Shown one piece after another: positions 1 through 8,205 of a DNA stretch of 64,000 bases (positions are counted from its first letter, which is position 1; each line of letters begins with the position of its first letter). The translations under genes were made by a program, and so were the position numbers. Where the stretch lies: the NCBI GenBank assembly GCA_963838235.1, contig CAWIQJ010000006.1:496001-560000 (forward strand), read 5' to 3'. The DNA comes from JAFECT01 sp963838235 (GTDB lineage Bacteria > Pseudomonadota > Alphaproteobacteria > Caulobacterales > Caulobacteraceae). Under the pieces are notes generated by a model that was given only the letters and a program-made list of their open reading frames with translations, was not told the origin of the DNA and did not search any database.

Positions 1-1207
1 CGCCAGCACGCCGTAGGAGGCGTAGCCCCGGGTGACGATCTGGCCGTCCTCGATGACGCTGACGTTGCCGCCGTTGCCGCCGACGCTGCCCTGACCCGCG
101 TAGCCCACGATGCCGAAGCTCGAGCCGCCGTCGCCGGCGCCGCCGCCGAGGCTCTCGGCCTTGATGCCGTCGGAGTGGGTTCCGACGGTCAGGATCTGAC
201 CGTAGAAGTCGACGCTCACGTCGCCGCCCTGGGCAGCGCCGCCGCCGCCGCCGCCGGTGGCGGCAAGGACGCCGGTGCCGCCCGAGCCCGCGCGACCCGC
301 ACGGCTCTCCGCGAAGATGCCGCTCGCGTCGTAGGCGTTGGTGTAGATGTTGTGACCGAAGTCGACCGTCACGCTTCCGCCGTTGCCCGCGGAGCCGCCG
401 CGGCCCGCGGTGATGCCGACGCCGATCGCGGTGCCGCCGTCGCCGCCGTCGCCGCCCACGCTGATCGCCGAGATGCCGGCCTTGTTGGCGGTGGAGGAGG
501 CGTAGTCGCCGGTGAGGTTCACGTCGGTCAGGCTGATCGTCGGGCCCTGGCTGCCGTTGCCGCCGGAGCCGGCGGAATATTCGAGATCGAGGCAATAGCC
601 GGCGATGCAGATTTTCACGCCGCCGCCGTCATTGCCTTTGCCGCCCTTGCCGCCGCGCTGAAGGTCGTACTTGTAGGTCGCGCCCGCCGCAGCGCCGTAG
701 GTGTGATAGCCGGTGCCGCCGCCGCCGTTGATCGGCGCGGGGGAGAACTTCACCAGGTTGATGGTGTCAGTGTTCGAGTTCGAATTGTTGGTGACGGTGA
801 TCTGGTAGACGTCGCCGGTCGCCGCATAAACCTTGGCGGTCGGCGACGGTGTATTGGATCGTGGTTTCGTTCGGGAAATAGAACATATCCCCGACGGTGT
901 TTTCCAGAATGATGAGGTTGTGGTCGTCGGTGACCACAAAGCCGTTGGCGAGATACTGGGCGACGGTCTCGTCCTGGCCGGTCAGCGGATTCGAGCACCG
1001 TTGGCCGACCGCCGGGGTGACCACGTCGAGCATTTGGACCAAGGTCGGGCAGGGGACCGGCTTCCGCCTTGGGCGCGTTGGCGAGGCTCAGGGCCACCGC
1101 TGCGGTCGCCGCAGCGCAGAGCAGGGCTTGGCGGCGACGTTGCCGGGGCCGCGCTCCGTTGCGTCCGACCCGCGTTCAGTCCACGCCCGTCGTTCGATCC
1201 CGCCCAT
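1..1207 (-). CDS. Glycine-rich autotransporter-like surface protein, N-terminal part, frame-shifted near the start and cut by the window edge
   Basis: The reading frame is open on the minus strand from 837 to position 1. It encodes a Gly/Asn-rich secreted-type sequence with a recurring unit, roughly G-I-x-A-x-S followed by a GG-x-GG-x-GG run, seen three times about 70 residues apart. Repeats of this kind are typical of alphaproteobacterial type V (autotransporter) passengers; the barrel would lie outside the window. The best start is ATG at 1207 with a GGAGAAGAG ribosome site. From there the frame hits TGA at 1090-1088, while a clear hydrophobic signal-peptide segment (ALLCAAATAAVALSLANA) lies in another frame, the mature N-terminus (VQMLDVVTPAVG) returns to the first frame, and a further shift near 837-842 enters the glycine-rich frame. 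So about three indels separate the start from the long frame. They may be sequencing errors or real decay. At least five N-x-S/T sequons are visible. The passenger assignment is inference. Confidence 0.6.
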
Positions 1208-1542
1208 CGCTCTTCTCCACTCGAATGCCGGGCGCGCAGCGTCGCGGCCAAGCTAAGCCCAGGTAAAATATCCATTTCTAGCTGAGGAAAAGCGGTCTCG
1301 CGCTTACCGCCGTGCGCGAGCCCTCAGGCTGCGCGCACGAATTCCCCCCTAAGAACGGAACGCTGGCGTTACTTAGCTCCGCGCGCGAGGGGCGTCAATC
1401 GCGTCCAACCTGCGGGCGAGACTCTGTGTCCCGTTGAGCACGTTCGGTTTGCGGCTCGGTCGGGCAGACGAGCACACAAACGGCGGCTGCGCGGACGTTC
1501 CGCGCCGGATCCGCCTTTTCCGGTCCGTTTTCAGCAAAAATA
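1208..1542. other. Intergenic region between the surface protein start and lpxD end
   Basis: About 335 bases with no convincing gene. It holds the ribosome binding site of the minus-strand surface protein at its left edge and a slightly AT-richer patch near 1530-1555. I see no tRNA, terminator hairpin or conserved riboswitch element. Confidence 0.5.
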
Positions 1543-2612
<1,070 letters not shown>

Positions 2613-2616
<4 letters not shown>

Positions 2617-2877
2617 CCGCTCCCTCCTCGAAGGCGCCGTCCGATGGCTGCGCCGGGTGCGTGACCGCGGGTCAGCTCGGCGATTCCGCTTGGGTCGTTT
2701 CGGAACTCGTCGTCCCCAGAACTCCTCGTTTCCAGCGTCGTCGTCGGGCGGGGGCGGCAGGCCGGCCTTTTCCGCCGCCTCGCGTTCCGCACGCTTCAGC
2801 AGCTTCTTCTGCAACTGCTCTTCCTTGCTGCGTTTTCGGTCGGCGCGTTGCAGGCGGTAGTTGGGCTTGAACGGCAT
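2613..2877 (-). CDS. Small basic coiled-coil protein, probable single-base frameshift
   Basis: The ORF starts at ATG 2877 (MPFKPNYRLQRADRKRSKEE) and encodes a Lys/Arg/Glu-rich helix of about 40 residues, then a Pro/Asp linker. As sequenced, the frame reads straight into lpxD without a stop. Removing one base between about 2704 and 2721 switches to a frame ending NDPSGIAELTRGHAPG and stopping at TGA 2615-2613, which overlaps the lpxD ATG as ATGA. That gives a tidy 87-residue protein translationally coupled to lpxD, which I think is the true structure. Small proteins with similar starts occur in other alphaproteobacteria; the function is not known to me. Confidence 0.6.
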
Positions 2878-3209
2878 CGGCGTCCTTCCTCGATCGTTCC
2901 GCTCGAGACCAGAGAGAAGTCCGGGTCAGAAACCAATCGGACGCCCCGGCGAAACGAAAGAGGTCGGTTTGAAGGAAAAACCGACGCCGTGAGCAGCGCG
3001 ACTATGGTCTCGTAGCCCTCAAGATTCAAGCGGATCGGCTGCGTCCGGACCGCACAGAGCGGGCAGGGGTTTACCGTCCCCCTACGCTCCTGCGAAGCTT
3101 CGGGCGACACGCCTACGCCATAGGCTTCGGTCGTCAGTCCCCACGCGTCGCCCTTCGGGCTCCTTGGTGGCCTGCCACCCGAAGCCTTGGCGTAGGGTGG
3201 CGGAGAAGA
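2878..3209. repeat. Palindromic repeat cluster beside tRNA-Ser
   Basis: No gene is seen here. Between 3081 and 3201 three related units occur: CCTACGCTCC..GAAGCTTCGGG near 3081, CCTACGCCATAGGCTTCGG at 3111-3129, and the inverse form of that unit at 3178-3197. The last two form an imperfect inverted repeat with arms of about 18 bases. A further GCCACCC/GGGTGGC pair brackets the right copy. The cluster starts about 10 bases past the tRNA 3' end. It resembles dispersed REP-like elements of alphaproteobacteria. Confidence 0.55.
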
Positions 3210-3299
3210 TGGCGGAGAGGGAGGGATTCGAACCCTCGATACCCTTGCAGGTACGCCGCATTTCGAGTGCGGTACATTCAACCACTCTGCCACCTCTCC
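3210..3299 (-). tRNA. tRNA-Ser (CGA)
   Basis: A full cloverleaf with a long variable arm, as expected for a serine tRNA. The acceptor stem is GGAGAGG paired with CCTCTCC, the discriminator is G and CCA is encoded (3212-3210). The T arm is GAGGG-TTCGAAT-CCCTC. The anticodon stem-loop is CCGCA-CTCGAAA-TGCGG, giving anticodon CGA, which reads UCG codons. Confidence 0.96.
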
Positions 3300-3787
3300 G
3301 TAACACCGATCGGGCAGGCTTTGGGGCCTGCGCGGCCCTTGGGGCGAGCGAGGCGCTGTTCCTAGCGACGGCGACCTGATCGCGCAAGTTCTTGCGGGAC
3401 CGTCCGCGCGACCAAACTACAATCGCAACGTGCGTTTTGGCGGAGCGGAGGCGTCGGCGCCGGCCCGCACATAAAAACCTTTGTTTTTTCCGCATCCTAG
3501 CGAATGTTGTCCGAAATGGGGAACCAATCGGGCGGCCGGACATTTCCGGTTTGTTGTCCGGGGGTCCTAGCTTAAAGGCTCGGAAGTCGCTGAGACGCGG
3601 CCGGGTTCGGTCGCCCGGGCGCATTCGTCGTGGCCGAATGGCCCTGGCCCCAGGCCGGGTTCAGGGATCGGACGGGCGAAAAAAACTAGGTCGGGATGCG
3701 GGGGCGGCTCGCCGTTTGCGCGTTCCTATTGTAGGGTTTGCTGCCCGGGGGATCACCGGATTCGGAAACTCTAACTGTGTGGCCAAC
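3300..3787. other. Long intergenic region upstream of the OmpA gene
   Basis: Almost 500 bases without a supported gene. Short ORFs here have no ribosome sites and no recognisable products. An AT-richer stretch lies at 3465-3500, and several GC-rich imperfect palindromes occur (for example around 3535-3560). A long untranslated leader or an unannotated small RNA is possible, but nothing specific can be named. Confidence 0.4.
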
Positions 3788-3822
3788 TTGACACTGTTGT
3801 GGCGAGTTGGCGCTGTTATAAC
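3788..3822 (+). promoter_or_regulatory. Candidate promoter of the OmpA gene
   Basis: TG-T-TATAAC at 3814-3822 resembles an extended -10 element. A perfect TTGACA lies at 3788-3793, but the spacing is 23 bases, so the two may not work together. A GCCAACT/AGTTGGC inverted repeat lies at 3782-3811 and could be an operator. Confidence 0.35.
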
Positions 3823-3857
3823 GCCGCTAGGCCGATGGTTACCGGTCAGGCAGAGGG

Positions 3858-3873
3858 CAAGAGAGGGCTCTTG
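3858..3873 (+). promoter_or_regulatory. Hairpin presenting the Shine-Dalgarno sequence of the OmpA gene
   Basis: CAAGAG (3858-3863) and CTCTTG (3868-3873) are perfect inverted arms around the tetraloop AGGG (3864-3867). The loop is the purine-rich ribosome site, 8 bases before the ATG at 3876. This is seen directly; a regulatory role is inference. Confidence 0.4.
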
Positions 3874-3875
3874 AT

Positions 3876-4934
3876 ATGAAACTTAAACTTTTGGCGGGCG
3901 CCGCTCTCGCCGCAATGTTCGCTACCGCAGCAGGGGCCGCCCAGGCTGAACCTGAAGGCTGGTACGGGGCGGTCGACCTCGGCTACCACTGGCCCGACAA
4001 GGCCAGTGTCGATACGCAATTCGTCGGCGACGGCTCGGTCAAGCTGAACAACGACTGGATCGGCTTCGCCCGTCTCGGCTATCGCTTCAACCCGCACTGG
4101 CGCCTCGAACTGGAAGGCGGCTACCGTCCCAGCAGCATCGGTGAAGCCGGCTTCGCGGGCGAGACCCATGTCTGGTCTGCGATGGGCAACGTCCTGTGGG
4201 ACTTCCTGCCTGACGCTCACATCCATCCGTTCATCGGCGCGGGCGTCGGCGTGGGTCGCGTGAGCGTCAACGCCCTCGACGCCCCGCTGTTCATGACCGA
4301 CGACACCCACACGTCCTTTGCGTGGCAGGGCATCGCGGGCCTGAGCTGGCCGGTTGGCGAGCGCACCAACGTCGACCTGACCTATCGCTACTTCCAGGTG
4401 CCAAAGGTCAGCATGTCTTCCGGCGGCCTCGCCGGCGACATGGACATCAAATACACGGATCAGTCGCTGACGATCGGCCTGCGCCACGCCTTCGCGGCGC
4501 CGCCTCCGCCGCCGCCGCCTCCGCCTCCGCCTCCGCCTCCGCCGCCTCCCCCGCCGCCTCCGCCTCCGCCTCCGCCGCCTCCCCCGCCTCCGCCTCCGGA
4601 AGCGAAGGAGTTCGTGGTCTACTTCCCGTTCGATCAGTACATCCTGACGCCGGAAGCCCAGAACGTGGTGTCGGCTGCTGCGGACTACGCCAACTCGGGT
4701 CACGCGACCCGCGTGGTGGTGGTCGGCCACACCGATACCTCGGGCTCGGCGGCCTACAACGTCCGTCTGTCCGAACGTCGCGCCAAGGTCGTGGCCGACG
4801 CTCTGGTGGGCAAGGGTGTTGCGAGCGGTACGCTCCAGGTCGACTGGAAGGGCAAGACCGATCTCGCGGTCCCCACTCCGGACGGCGTGAAAGAGCCGCT
4901 CAACCGTCGTACGACGATCGACATCAACTTCTGA
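3876..4934 (+). CDS. OmpA-family outer membrane protein with polyproline linker
   Basis: The 352-residue product has a signal peptide cleaved after about residue 24 (AAQA-EPEGWYG), an eight-strand OmpA-like barrel domain (about 25-205), an uninterrupted run of 33 prolines (209-241) and a C-terminal OmpA/MotB-type peptidoglycan-binding domain (about 245-352). The C-terminal domain shows VVVGHTDTSGS, the LSERRAKVV helix and NRRTTIDINF. The protein should sit in the outer membrane and tether it to peptidoglycan. A strong terminator follows and a candidate promoter precedes it, so it is probably a highly expressed single-gene unit. The proline run is built of CCT/CCG codons and is prone to slippage; its exact length should be treated with caution. 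Confidence 0.93.
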   Translation: MKLKLLAGAALAAMFATAAGAAQAEPEGWYGAVDLGYHWPDKASVDTQFVGDGSVKLNNDWIGFARLGYRFNPHWRLELEGGYRPSSIGEAGFAGETHVWSAMGNVLWDFLPDAHIHPFIGAGVGVGRVSVNALDAPLFMTDDTHTSFAWQGIAGLSWPVGERTNVDLTYRYFQVPKVSMSSGGLAGDMDIKYTDQSLTIGLRHAFAAPPPPPPPPPPPPPPPPPPPPPPPPPPPPPPPPPEAKEFVVYFPFDQYILTPEAQNVVSAAADYANSGHATRVVVVGHTDTSGSAAYNVRLSERRAKVVADALVGKGVASGTLQVDWKGKTDLAVPTPDGVKEPLNRRTTIDINF

Positions 4935-4958
4935 TCTCGGTCTCAGACCTAAAGATTG

Positions 4959-4990
4959 GGCCCGGTGGAAACACCGGGCCTTTTCTTTTT
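4959..4990 (+). terminator. Rho-independent terminator of the OmpA gene
   Basis: A perfect 9-bp stem, GGCCCGGTG (4959-4967) with CACCGGGCC (4972-4980), closes a GAAA tetraloop and is followed by TTTTCTTTTT. Confidence 0.95.
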
Positions 4991-5050
4991 GGGGCTTCAG
5001 ATGATGGACCGCGCGGGCTAAACCGGCCCTGATCCCGGGAGGCACCCGCC

Positions 5051-5305
5051 ATGATGACGGCCATCTTCGTGTTCGTGAAATGCGAGCTCGGCAAGGCGAA
5101 CCAGGTCGCCGCCGACATCGTCGACAACGTCGAGAACGTCTCGGAGGTCTATTCGACCTCGGGACAGTACGACCTGCTCGCCAAGTTCCATCTGAACAAG
5201 GACGAGGACATCGGCAGCTTCGTGACCCTTAAGGTCCAGACCCGCCCCGACATCCGCGACACCTTCACGGTAATCACCTTCTCCCCCTTCACGCGCTCGT
5301 CCTGA
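5051..5305 (+). CDS. Stand-alone Lrp/AsnC-type ligand-binding (RAM) domain protein
   Basis: The 84-residue protein is a single RAM (AsnC_trans_reg) domain: MTAIFVFVKCELGKANQVAA, then a VSEVYSTSGQYDLLAKF core, then a VQTRPDIRDTFTVITF strand. It has no helix-turn-helix, so it cannot bind DNA alone. Such proteins form dimers or octamers that bind amino acids. It lies convergent to the branched-chain 2-oxoacid dehydrogenase operon, which in Pseudomonas is controlled by an Lrp-type regulator (BkdR). A link to branched-chain amino acid sensing is therefore suggestive but unproven. Confidence 0.85.
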   Translation: MMTAIFVFVKCELGKANQVAADIVDNVENVSEVYSTSGQYDLLAKFHLNKDEDIGSFVTLKVQTRPDIRDTFTVITFSPFTRSS

Positions 5306-5329
5306 CGGCGGCGTGAAGGAAAGCCATGG

Positions 5330-5453
5330 GAACCACGAACCACACGAACGAGTCCGATCTCCCCGCGTCGCAGGCGCGGCTTTCATGGAGGGCGCTTCGC
5401 GCCGGCGTTCTAGGCTTGAAACGCGTTCGTGTGGTTCGTGTGGTTCGTGGTTC
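5330..5453. repeat. Long inverted repeat between convergent genes
   Basis: Perfect 20-base arms lie at 5330-5349 and 5434-5453 and are built from TTCGTGTGG/TTCGTGG units; the right arm has one extra unit at 5424-5433. The repeat sits between the RAM gene (ending 5305) and lpdV (ending 5489), where it could form a large hairpin and act as a bidirectional transcript end. A related element lies at 61587-61829. Confidence 0.8.
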
Positions 5454-5488
5454 AATCTTCCTCGAACCGAGGGGCGCTGACGCGCCGA

Positions 5489-6886
5489 TCAGATGTGGAT
5501 CGCGTGCCCTAGCGCGCGAAGGCTCGCCTCGTGGAAGGCTTCGCCCAGCGTGGGGTGGACGTGGATGATGCCGGCGACGTCTTCCAGCACCGCGCCCATC
5601 TCGAGCGCCATCGCGAATTCGTTGGACAGTTCCGACACGTGTTGGCCCACGGCCTGGATGCCCAGCAAGCGGTGATCGTCCTTGCGGGCGATGACGCGCA
5701 CGAAGCCGCCGTCGTCGGCCGCCTCGATGGCCAGCGCGCGACCGATGGCCGCCAGCGGGAACACCGCGGTGATCACGTCGTTACGGCCCTCGACCTCGGT
5801 CATGCCCACGCCGGCTGAGACCACTTCCGGTTCGGTGAAACAGACCGCCGCGATGGCGACCGGATCGAAGGTGCGGCGATGTCCGGCGATGATCTCGGCC
5901 ACCATTTCGCCCTGGGCCGAGCCCTTGTGCGCCAGCATCGGCTCGCCGACGAGATCGCCGATGGCCCAGACGTCGCGCATGGCGGTGCGGCACTGGTTGT
6001 CGATCTTCACGAACGGCCCCGACATGTCGACGCCCATGGTCTCCAGGCCCCAGCCCTTGGTGCGCGCGCGTCGGCCGACGGTGACCAGGATCTTGTCGGC
6101 GGCGACCAGTAGGGTTTCACCGTCCTTGGTTTCGATCTCCAGCGCATCGCCCTTCAGACCCTTGGCCTTGGCGCTAAGGTGCAGGGTGACGCCGTGCTTC
6201 TCGAGCCACTTGCGCACCGGATCGGTCAGCGCCTTGTCGTAGAGCGGCAGGATGCGGTCCATGGCTTCAACCACGGTGACCTCGACGCCCATCTTGCGGA
6301 AGGCGCAGCCGAGTTCGAGGCCGATATAGCCCGCGCCGACGATGGCCAGCGTCTTGGGCAGTCTGTCGAGCGACAACGCCTCGGTGGATGAGATCACCTT
6401 GCCGCCGAACGGCAGGAACGGCAGCTCCACCGGTTCCGACCCGGTGGCCAGGATCACGTGCTCGGCGGTGATGGTCTGCTCGCCGTCGGCGGTCTTCACC
6501 GTGCAGGTCTTGGCGTCCGAGAAGGTCGCCCACCCGGTGATCACCTTCACCTTGGCGCGCTTGAGCAGCGAGGCGACGCCCGTGTTCAGCTTGGCGACGA
6601 CGCCGTCCTTCCACTTCACCGTCTCGGCAAAGTTGATCGCAGGCTTCGACGCGGTGATGCCGAGCGTGCCGCCGTTCGCAGCCTTGGCTACGGTTTCGAA
6701 TTTCGTCGCGGCGTGGATGATCGCCTTGGACGGAATACAACCGACGTTCAGGCAGGTGCCGCCGAGCTTGCCGGTGGCGTCCACCAACGTCGTGTCGAGC
6801 CCGAGCTGGCCCGCGCGGATCGCGGCGACATAGCCGCCGGTGCCGGCGCCGACCACCAGCACCTTGGTCTTCAAAGTCTCAGCCAT
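5489..6886 (-). CDS. lpdV: Dihydrolipoyl dehydrogenase, E3 of branched-chain 2-oxoacid dehydrogenase
   Basis: This FAD/NAD flavoprotein reoxidises dihydrolipoamide on the E2 of the complex. The 465-residue sequence shows the FAD-binding GAGTGG motif (13-18), the redox disulfide C45-LNVG-C50, a second NAD-binding GAGYIGLELG, the second FAD motif AIGDLVGEPMLAHKG and the C-terminal active-site region HVHPTLGEAFHEA. Its end, RALGHAIHI, is very close to that of Pseudomonas LpdV, the E3 dedicated to the branched-chain complex. It is the last gene of the bkd operon, 3 bases after bkdB. A second, more general E3 is encoded at 60131-61552. Confidence 0.93.
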   Translation of the reverse strand: MAETLKTKVLVVGAGTGGYVAAIRAGQLGLDTTLVDATGKLGGTCLNVGCIPSKAIIHAATKFETVAKAANGGTLGITASKPAINFAETVKWKDGVVAKLNTGVASLLKRAKVKVITGWATFSDAKTCTVKTADGEQTITAEHVILATGSEPVELPFLPFGGKVISSTEALSLDRLPKTLAIVGAGYIGLELGCAFRKMGVEVTVVEAMDRILPLYDKALTDPVRKWLEKHGVTLHLSAKAKGLKGDALEIETKDGETLLVAADKILVTVGRRARTKGWGLETMGVDMSGPFVKIDNQCRTAMRDVWAIGDLVGEPMLAHKGSAQGEMVAEIIAGHRRTFDPVAIAAVCFTEPEVVSAGVGMTEVEGRNDVITAVFPLAAIGRALAIEAADDGGFVRVIARKDDHRLLGIQAVGQHVSELSNEFAMALEMGAVLEDVAGIIHVHPTLGEAFHEASLRALGHAIHI

Positions 6887-6889
6887 CGG

Positions 6890-8203
6890 TCAGTCCACGA
6901 ACAGGGCGGCGGGGTGTTCAAGCAGGCCCTTGATCTTCTGAATGAAGCTCGCCGCGTCCCAGCCGTCGACGATGCGATGGTCGAAGGACGAGGAGATGTT
7001 CATCATCTTGCGCACGACGATCTGGCCATGCTGTACGACCGGCCGCTCGACGATCTTGTTGGGGCCGACGATGGCGGTCTCCGGGTGATTGATCACCGGC
7101 GTGTGCACCAGCCCGCCCAGCGTGCCGAGGCTGGTGACCGTGATGGTCGAACCCGTGAGCTCATCCTTGGTTGCCGAACCGTCCCGCGCCGCGCCGGACA
7201 CGCGCGCGATCTCCGTCGCACATTGCCACAGGTCGAGCGCTTCGGCGTGACGCACCACCGGCACAAGCAGGCCGTTGGGCCCCTGGGTCGCGACGCCGAC
7301 ATCGACGTTGGCGAACTGGTGCAGCACGCCCGCGTCGTCGTCGTAGCGTGCGTTGACCTGCGGATGATGCGGCACGGCTTTCACAATCGCGCGGATCAGG
7401 AACGGCAGCAGGGTCAACTTCGGCTTGCCCTCGGCGCGGGTCGAATTGAGATAGACGCGCAGGGCGTCGAGTTCGGTCGCATCGATCTCTTCGACATAGG
7501 TGATGTGCGGGATGCGGCGCTTGGCTTCCTGCATCTTCTCCGCGATGCGGCGGCGAAGGCCGATGACCTTGATCTCTTCCACGCCATTGCGTTGCGCGTA
7601 GCCCGAGCCTGCGCCGCTGCCGCCGCGCGCCGAGGCGCGACCGCCCGCGGTGACATAGGCGTCGAGGTCTTCGTGGCTGATGCGGCCGGCCGGACCCGTG
7701 CCCGGCACGAACTGCAGCTCGATGCCCAGGTCGTTCGCACGGTTGCGGACCGCGGGAGACGCGAGCGCCTTTTCGCCGGCGGTGCGCGTGGCGAAGGCGG
7801 GCTGCACCGAGACGTTCGACTTCGCTGTCGGCGCGGCGGTTGGTTTTGGCGCGAGCTTCGGCGCTTCCGCGGCGGGCGCTTCGGCTTTCTTTTCGGCCTT
7901 GGGCTCGGGTTTCGCTTCGGCCTTGGCGGTCGGCGCCGGCGCGGCGGTGGCGTTGCCGGCGCCTTCGACTTCCAGCACCACCAGGGTCGAGCCGACCGCA
8001 GCCATGGCGCCGGGCTCGCCGTGCACCGACGATACCTTGCCCGAGACCGGCGAGGTGATCTCCACCGTCGCCTTGTCGGTCATGACGTCGACCAGGGGCT
8101 GGTCTTCGGCGACCTCGTCGCCCGGCTTGACGTGCCAGTTGACGACTTCGGCCTCGGCGGTGCCTTCGCCCACGTCCGGAAGCTTGAAGACATAAAGGCC
8201 CAT
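6890..8203 (-). CDS. bkdB: Branched-chain 2-oxoacid dehydrogenase E2 (dihydrolipoyl acyltransferase)
   Basis: This is the 437-residue core of the complex: it carries the acyl group on lipoate and passes it to CoA. It has one N-terminal lipoyl domain with the lipoylated lysine K44 in VMTDKATVE, an Ala/Pro/Lys-rich hinge (about 85-140), a peripheral subunit-binding domain (ASPAVRNRANDLGIEL..GRISHEDL) and the catalytic domain ending in the DHRIVDG active-site motif. ATG at 8203 is chosen because a GGAGG site precedes it and the protein starts directly with the lipoyl domain; the longer ORF upstream is an overlap with bkdA2. Confidence 0.94.
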   Translation of the reverse strand: MGLYVFKLPDVGEGTAEAEVVNWHVKPGDEVAEDQPLVDVMTDKATVEITSPVSGKVSSVHGEPGAMAAVGSTLVVLEVEGAGNATAAPAPTAKAEAKPEPKAEKKAEAPAAEAPKLAPKPTAAPTAKSNVSVQPAFATRTAGEKALASPAVRNRANDLGIELQFVPGTGPAGRISHEDLDAYVTAGGRASARGGSGAGSGYAQRNGVEEIKVIGLRRRIAEKMQEAKRRIPHITYVEEIDATELDALRVYLNSTRAEGKPKLTLLPFLIRAIVKAVPHHPQVNARYDDDAGVLHQFANVDVGVATQGPNGLLVPVVRHAEALDLWQCATEIARVSGAARDGSATKDELTGSTITVTSLGTLGGLVHTPVINHPETAIVGPNKIVERPVVQHGQIVVRKMMNISSSFDHRIVDGWDAASFIQKIKGLLEHPAALFVD

Positions 8204-8205
8204 CT

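Noticed and set aside
175..912. Plus-strand ORF of 245 codons
   Set aside because: It is antisense to the glycine-rich minus-strand frame; its Ala/Val/Asp-rich composition is the mirror of GGC/GCC codons and it has no ribosome site or domain.
4500..4600. CRISPR-like or tandem repeat reading of the CCGCCT tract
   Set aside because: It is an in-frame polyproline-coding simple repeat inside the OmpA gene, without spacers.
3846..5045. Minus-strand ORF of 399 codons opposite the OmpA gene
   Set aside because: The long arginine run in it is only the complement of the polyproline repeat; the plus-strand OmpA domains are unmistakable.
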